Shown here one piece after another: positions 5,247 through 8,145 of a stretch of 8,145 bases of DNA. Below the pieces are notes generated by a model. That model saw only the letters and a list, made by a program, of their open reading frames with translations, had not been told where the DNA came from and ran no database searches. The stretch covers positions 1-8,145 of the forward strand of contig JBCCFC010000615.1 of NCBI GenBank assembly GCA_039029935.1, read 5' to 3'. The first letter of the stretch is position 1; each line of letters begins with the position of its first letter. The DNA comes from G039029935 sp039029935. Lineage in GTDB: Bacteria; Chloroflexota; Anaerolineae; Caldilineales; Caldilineaceae. A program made the translations under genes and the position numbers.

Positions 5247-7224
5247 TCTGCTCACGATTATCTCGATCTAAATGGACCGACACCATGTTATCCAAATAAA
5301 AATTCTCCGCATCACACCACATCTCGCCACTGGCATAAACTGTTACCAACCAACGATCATCCCTATCAAACTTGCGTGTTCGCCCACAATAGACCCTCGC
5401 AGAGAGTGGTTCCCCCTCTGTGATCTGAAACTTGTCTCTGGATGTCTCGGAAAAGAGCAGGCCATCGGGAAAACGTACTGTACCGCTGTCGTCAATATGG
5501 GACAGTTCGGCGGTGTTGGTGACACGGTTTAGGTTGACAGTTCGCTCACGCTTACTCGGCTTGATTTCTTCCAACGGCAGTGGTGGCGCACATTCAGGCA
5601 ACTCAAAGGGAGAGTCAGCCAATATCTGTTCATCATTGCGGATGGGCAGGACCAAGGCACACTGTTCGATGGTCAAGGCAACGGGTTTGGGCGAGGGCCA
5701 AATATGCGGCCAGTAGGTGGGTGAAATGGCGACCTGCCACCGATGATCTGCGGGCAGTTGATAGCCACAGATGCTGAGTTTGACAGTGATGTCGGTCGAT
5801 GTGTTGATGGGCATGGCGGCAGGATGTTCATGGCTGTCACGATGGCTAAGATTGAGCAGCCCCCATGTCACCAGAGCCGTTGTTCCATCGGGTGCGACAT
5901 CGCAGAGACGCACAGCAATGGATGCCTGCGGTTGATCGACTTGCAGGGTGAGATGTACTTCGGGGAACCCTAGCAGTGCAGTGGTGGGCTGCGGCGTGGT
6001 GGTGTAACAGAGTGAGCGGCTGTTCTCGGCGCGCTGCTCTACTGTGCCTGTGCCAACGACACTTAGCTGTAACCATGCGGGGCTATCCAGGCCAGTAAGT
6101 TGACTGCCAATGAGCGTCTGGGGTTGTGGTTGTGTCGCAGTCAGCGGCATGGTTTGCGCTGTCACATTAGGCGAAGGCCAACTTGGGTCCATCACCCAAT
6201 AGCCCTCGGTCATGGTTTTGGTGGTCGCGGGTGCATCGCTTTGTTGAATCCACGTGGTGAGCATCGGTTCATCCATGATACCCGTATCAACGCCCTTGAG
6301 CCAGTGGTCCCACCAACGCAGACTCTGCTGCAAAAAGCCAATGGCGGGGCCGGGTGCGCTGTTTTCGGGAAAGTTGTGCGCCCAAGGACCCAGCAATCCT
6401 TTGCAGGGGATTTGATGCTGCGACAACCCTTCCAACAAACGCGGCACGGCATTGGTGTAGCCATCCACCCAACTGCCGACCGCATAGACAGGACAGGTGA
6501 TGGCACTATAATCCTCACAGACAGAGCCATATTGCCAAAACTCATCTCGCCGTTGATGGCTCACCCACGCCTCGGCAAAGGGCGGCGTCTGCTCGAGCCG
6601 CTCTTTGTACATCGGCAACCATTCATCCCCTACCACACGCGGGTCGGGCGGACAGGCATTGTAGCACAACATCGTTGTCGCCCACGACAGCATCTCTGAT
6701 CCCAGCAGACAGCCCCCCATGTAATGTACATCATCGGCATAACGGTCATCGGTCGAGGCAATGGTGATGATGGCCTTGAGTTCAGGTGGTTGCAGTGCTG
6801 CCACCTGCAACGCATTAAAGCCACCCCACGACTTACCAAACATGCCAATGTTGCCCGTACACCAAGGTTGCGCGGCCAGCCATTGCAGCACCTCCAGGCA
6901 ATCGCTGAGTTCCTGCGCCGTGTACTCATCCAGCATCACGCCGTCAGAATCGCCATTGCCGCGCATATCCACGCGCACAGATGCATAGCCATGTCCCGCT
7001 AAGTAGGGATGGCGAATCGAGTCTCGCCATGCTGTGCCGTCGTTTTTGCGATAGGGCAGGTACTCGAGCAGCGCGGGGACGGGGTTGGACTCGGCGTCAA
7101 TGGGGAGCCAGATGCGCGCAGCGAGCCGTGTGCCGTCGGCGAGTGGTATCCAGATGTGGTCAATGGTGCGGGTTTGGTGAGGGAATTCAGTTTTGGTGTG
7201 TATGTTATCGTGTAGAAAGGCCAT
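5197..7224 (-). CDS. CocE/NonD family alpha/beta hydrolase (peptidase S15 type)
   Basis: The protein has 675 residues and no signal peptide, so it is probably cytoplasmic. The N-terminal half is an alpha/beta hydrolase: the strand ALLEYLPYRK (51-60), whose Tyr58 is the likely oxyanion-hole residue, then DMRGNGDSDG (86-95), then the nucleophile motif GKSWGG (130-135) with Ser132. Asp254 in VGSWVDGY (249-256) and His283 in GPWAHNFPEN (279-288) complete the triad in family order. A helical cap lies between about 155 and 240. The C-terminal half (about 345-675) fits the PepX_C jelly roll. The family includes cocaine esterase, cephalosporin and glutaryl acylases and X-Pro dipeptidyl peptidases; the substrate cannot be named here. 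It is about 100 residues longer than classical cocaine esterase, with extra C-terminal sequence after about 550. Its ATG lies 11 nt after the upstream gene's stop with only a weak ribosome site, which suggests translational coupling. Confidence 0.92.
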   Translation of the reverse strand: MAFLHDNIHTKTEFPHQTRTIDHIWIPLADGTRLAARIWLPIDAESNPVPALLEYLPYRKNDGTAWRDSIRHPYLAGHGYASVRVDMRGNGDSDGVMLDEYTAQELSDCLEVLQWLAAQPWCTGNIGMFGKSWGGFNALQVAALQPPELKAIITIASTDDRYADDVHYMGGCLLGSEMLSWATTMLCYNACPPDPRVVGDEWLPMYKERLEQTPPFAEAWVSHQRRDEFWQYGSVCEDYSAITCPVYAVGSWVDGYTNAVPRLLEGLSQHQIPCKGLLGPWAHNFPENSAPGPAIGFLQQSLRWWDHWLKGVDTGIMDEPMLTTWIQQSDAPATTKTMTEGYWVMDPSWPSPNVTAQTMPLTATQPQPQTLIGSQLTGLDSPAWLQLSVVGTGTVEQRAENSRSLCYTTTPQPTTALLGFPEVHLTLQVDQPQASIAVRLCDVAPDGTTALVTWGLLNLSHRDSHEHPAAMPINTSTDITVKLSICGYQLPADHRWQVAISPTYWPHIWPSPKPVALTIEQCALVLPIRNDEQILADSPFELPECAPPLPLEEIKPSKRERTVNLNRVTNTAELSHIDDSGTVRFPDGLLFSETSRDKFQITEGEPLSARVYCGRTRKFDRDDRWLVTVYASGEMWCDAENFYLDNMVSVHLDRDNREQIIFQRRWEKTIPRDFQ

Positions 7225-7235
7225 GATAAATTCTT

Positions 7236-7898
7236 TTATACTCCATACTCTTTTGTCACGATGACAAGATTCCTAAATGTCACCAGAAACCATTTTTCTT
7301 GAATGATGTAACACATGCATTCTAACATTGATTCATTGATAGGTATTCCATATCGATCTCGACACACTGTCAAAAACTCAGCCTCCTTTTCGATGAATGC
7401 ATAACGACCCAAAAAAACAAACTCATCAATCGCCGCTTGGCATGTTGGGTCTTCATTGTTCACCAAGTTCCACAATTCAGACATTTCATCTTCAAACTGA
7501 TTTAAAACAAATTCATGAATATCATCAGCACGTGTTTCATAGTAGAGAGGACTTAATTCTTGCCAAAGTTGATTATATAGTTCATTGCTTAATATAGCTT
7601 GTATTCCACATGCCTCTAACGGGTCGCTATACACCAGTGCCCCATTCTGGTTCGGGCGTCGTTGGATATCTAACCGATAGTTTTCTTTCGCCAGATGATT
7701 TTGTGCCCAGTAAGAATTCGGGAAGGCAATCGGGAACTGGTATGCCCATAAACAAGGCATTGCACTCTCGATTTTAGGATACCAAGATGAAAAGTCATCA
7801 AAGGCATCGATAACAGTTTTGTATTCAATAATCTCTGGTTCTGAAATACAAATAAGCGAATATAGGTTGTTAATAAATCTTTTCATACGCCAGTTCAT
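7236..7898 (-). CDS. unrecognised AT-rich protein, 220 residues
   Basis: No family is recognised. The product is soluble-looking, acidic and rich in aromatic residues (Trp and Tyr throughout) with scattered cysteines (for example CGIQ, LTVCRD, LECMCYI). Its second half is rich in Glu and likely helical; no signal peptide or enzyme motif is seen. The frame is open back to 7982, but that part overlaps the end of the preceding gene. The ATG at 7898 has GGTGGG (7914-7909 on the minus strand) 10 nt ahead and starts 25 nt after that gene's stop, so it was chosen. Base composition stands out: the 60-base rows starting at 7321, 7441 and 7561 hold 21, 23 and 20 G+C, against 36 in the row at 6421 of the hydrolase. 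That suggests acquisition from another source. The close spacing on both sides places it in an operon with the hydrolase. Confidence 0.75.
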   Translation of the reverse strand: MNWRMKRFINNLYSLICISEPEIIEYKTVIDAFDDFSSWYPKIESAMPCLWAYQFPIAFPNSYWAQNHLAKENYRLDIQRRPNQNGALVYSDPLEACGIQAILSNELYNQLWQELSPLYYETRADDIHEFVLNQFEDEMSELWNLVNNEDPTCQAAIDEFVFLGRYAFIEKEAEFLTVCRDRYGIPINESMLECMCYIIQEKWFLVTFRNLVIVTKEYGV

Positions 7899-7923
7899 AT
7901 CTATTTCGCCCACCACCCCTAAC

Positions 7924-8145
7924 TTAGTCCATCCGATACGGATCATTCTCCCCGGCCAACGTATTGGTAAACCGCATCGCACTCACCCGCCCAGGTTCAA
8001 AGGGCGATGTCACCAACATATAGCCAATCCCAATATCCTCAAAGTAAAACAGACGCATCTTTGTGGCGGGGTTGACCACACGTCCCCAGCCCAGCACAAT
8101 ATGTTCTTGGAGATAGCGTACATAGTGGTCATCCTTGACGGTTAC
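7924..8145 (-). CDS. 3' end of an unrecognised gene, cut by the window edge
   Basis: Reading leftwards from the right edge, one minus-strand frame stays open for 73 codons and ends at TAA (7926-7924). The visible C-terminus includes DDHYVRYLQEHIVLGWGRVV, a LFYFEDIGIGYMLVTSPFE stretch and the end AGENDPYRMD. The mix of hydrophobic and charged residues and the GC-rich codons look like real protein, and the next gene starts 25 nt later with its ribosome site in the gap. No family is recognised from this fragment. Its base composition is like the hydrolase gene and unlike the AT-rich gene between them. Confidence 0.7.
   Translation of the reverse strand, partial: VTVKDDHYVRYLQEHIVLGWGRVVNPATKMRLFYFEDIGIGYMLVTSPFEPGRVSAMRFTNTLAGENDPYRMD

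Noticed and set aside
6100..6699. 199-codon plus-strand open frame
   Set aside because: It lies wholly antisense to the CocE-type hydrolase, whose catalytic motifs are complete in the minus frame. The translated product has no family features.
7899..7982. Longer N-terminus of the AT-rich gene
   Set aside because: The extension would overlap the preceding gene by 59 nt in another frame, while the ATG at 7898 has a suitable ribosome site in the intergenic gap.

Overview
The window looks like chromosomal DNA from a free-living bacterium of middling GC content, with Shine-Dalgarno-led genes and ATG, TTG and possibly GTG starts. Gene content (an SPFH membrane protein, a PA-IL-like lectin domain, a Tet(M)-class translational GTPase, tail-collar/MdpB-type proteins, a large CocE-type hydrolase) would suit a Chloroflexota member such as a Herpetosiphon-like organism. 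That is a weak inference from gene style, not a diagnosis: the window has no rRNA, tRNA or marker gene.

Layout. (1) 1-1555, plus strand: a long imperfect palindrome (27-88) precedes a two-gene unit, an SPFH/Band 7 membrane protein and, 14 nt later, a membrane-anchored PA-IL/LecA-like domain protein. (2) 1556-3595, plus strand: a second hairpin (1565-1626) leads into a 648-residue Tet(M)/Otr-type ribosome-acting GTPase with a TTG start. (3) 3596-3881: a non-coding stretch with a terminator-like inverted repeat whose loop holds five 8-bp tandem repeats, then a separate 11-bp repeat tract, then the leader of the next operon. (4) 3882-4986, plus strand: two genes carrying three copies of a compact tail-collar (MdpB-like) domain. 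The second gene is a head-to-tail fusion of two copies and still has a possible internal ribosome binding site at the junction. A 17-bp perfect-stem terminator (4994-5030) closes this unit. (5) 5031-5196: non-coding or nearly so, with one doubtful 40-codon ORF. (6) 5197-8145, minus strand: a tight three-gene series, read from the right edge: the 3' end of an unrecognised gene, an AT-rich unknown gene (220 residues), and a 675-residue CocE/NonD-family hydrolase. The 4994-5030 hairpin lies between the convergent plus and minus units and has A and T tracts on both sides, so it could stop transcription from both.

How the genes may work together. The SPFH and lectin-domain genes are probably co-transcribed and both products are membrane-anchored, so a shared envelope role is plausible. 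The GTPase acts on the ribosome and stands alone. The collar-domain genes are the most unusual part: three diverged copies of a domain known from phage tail fibres, shortened and partly fused, with no other phage gene nearby. No complete known defence, secretion or biosynthetic system is visible.
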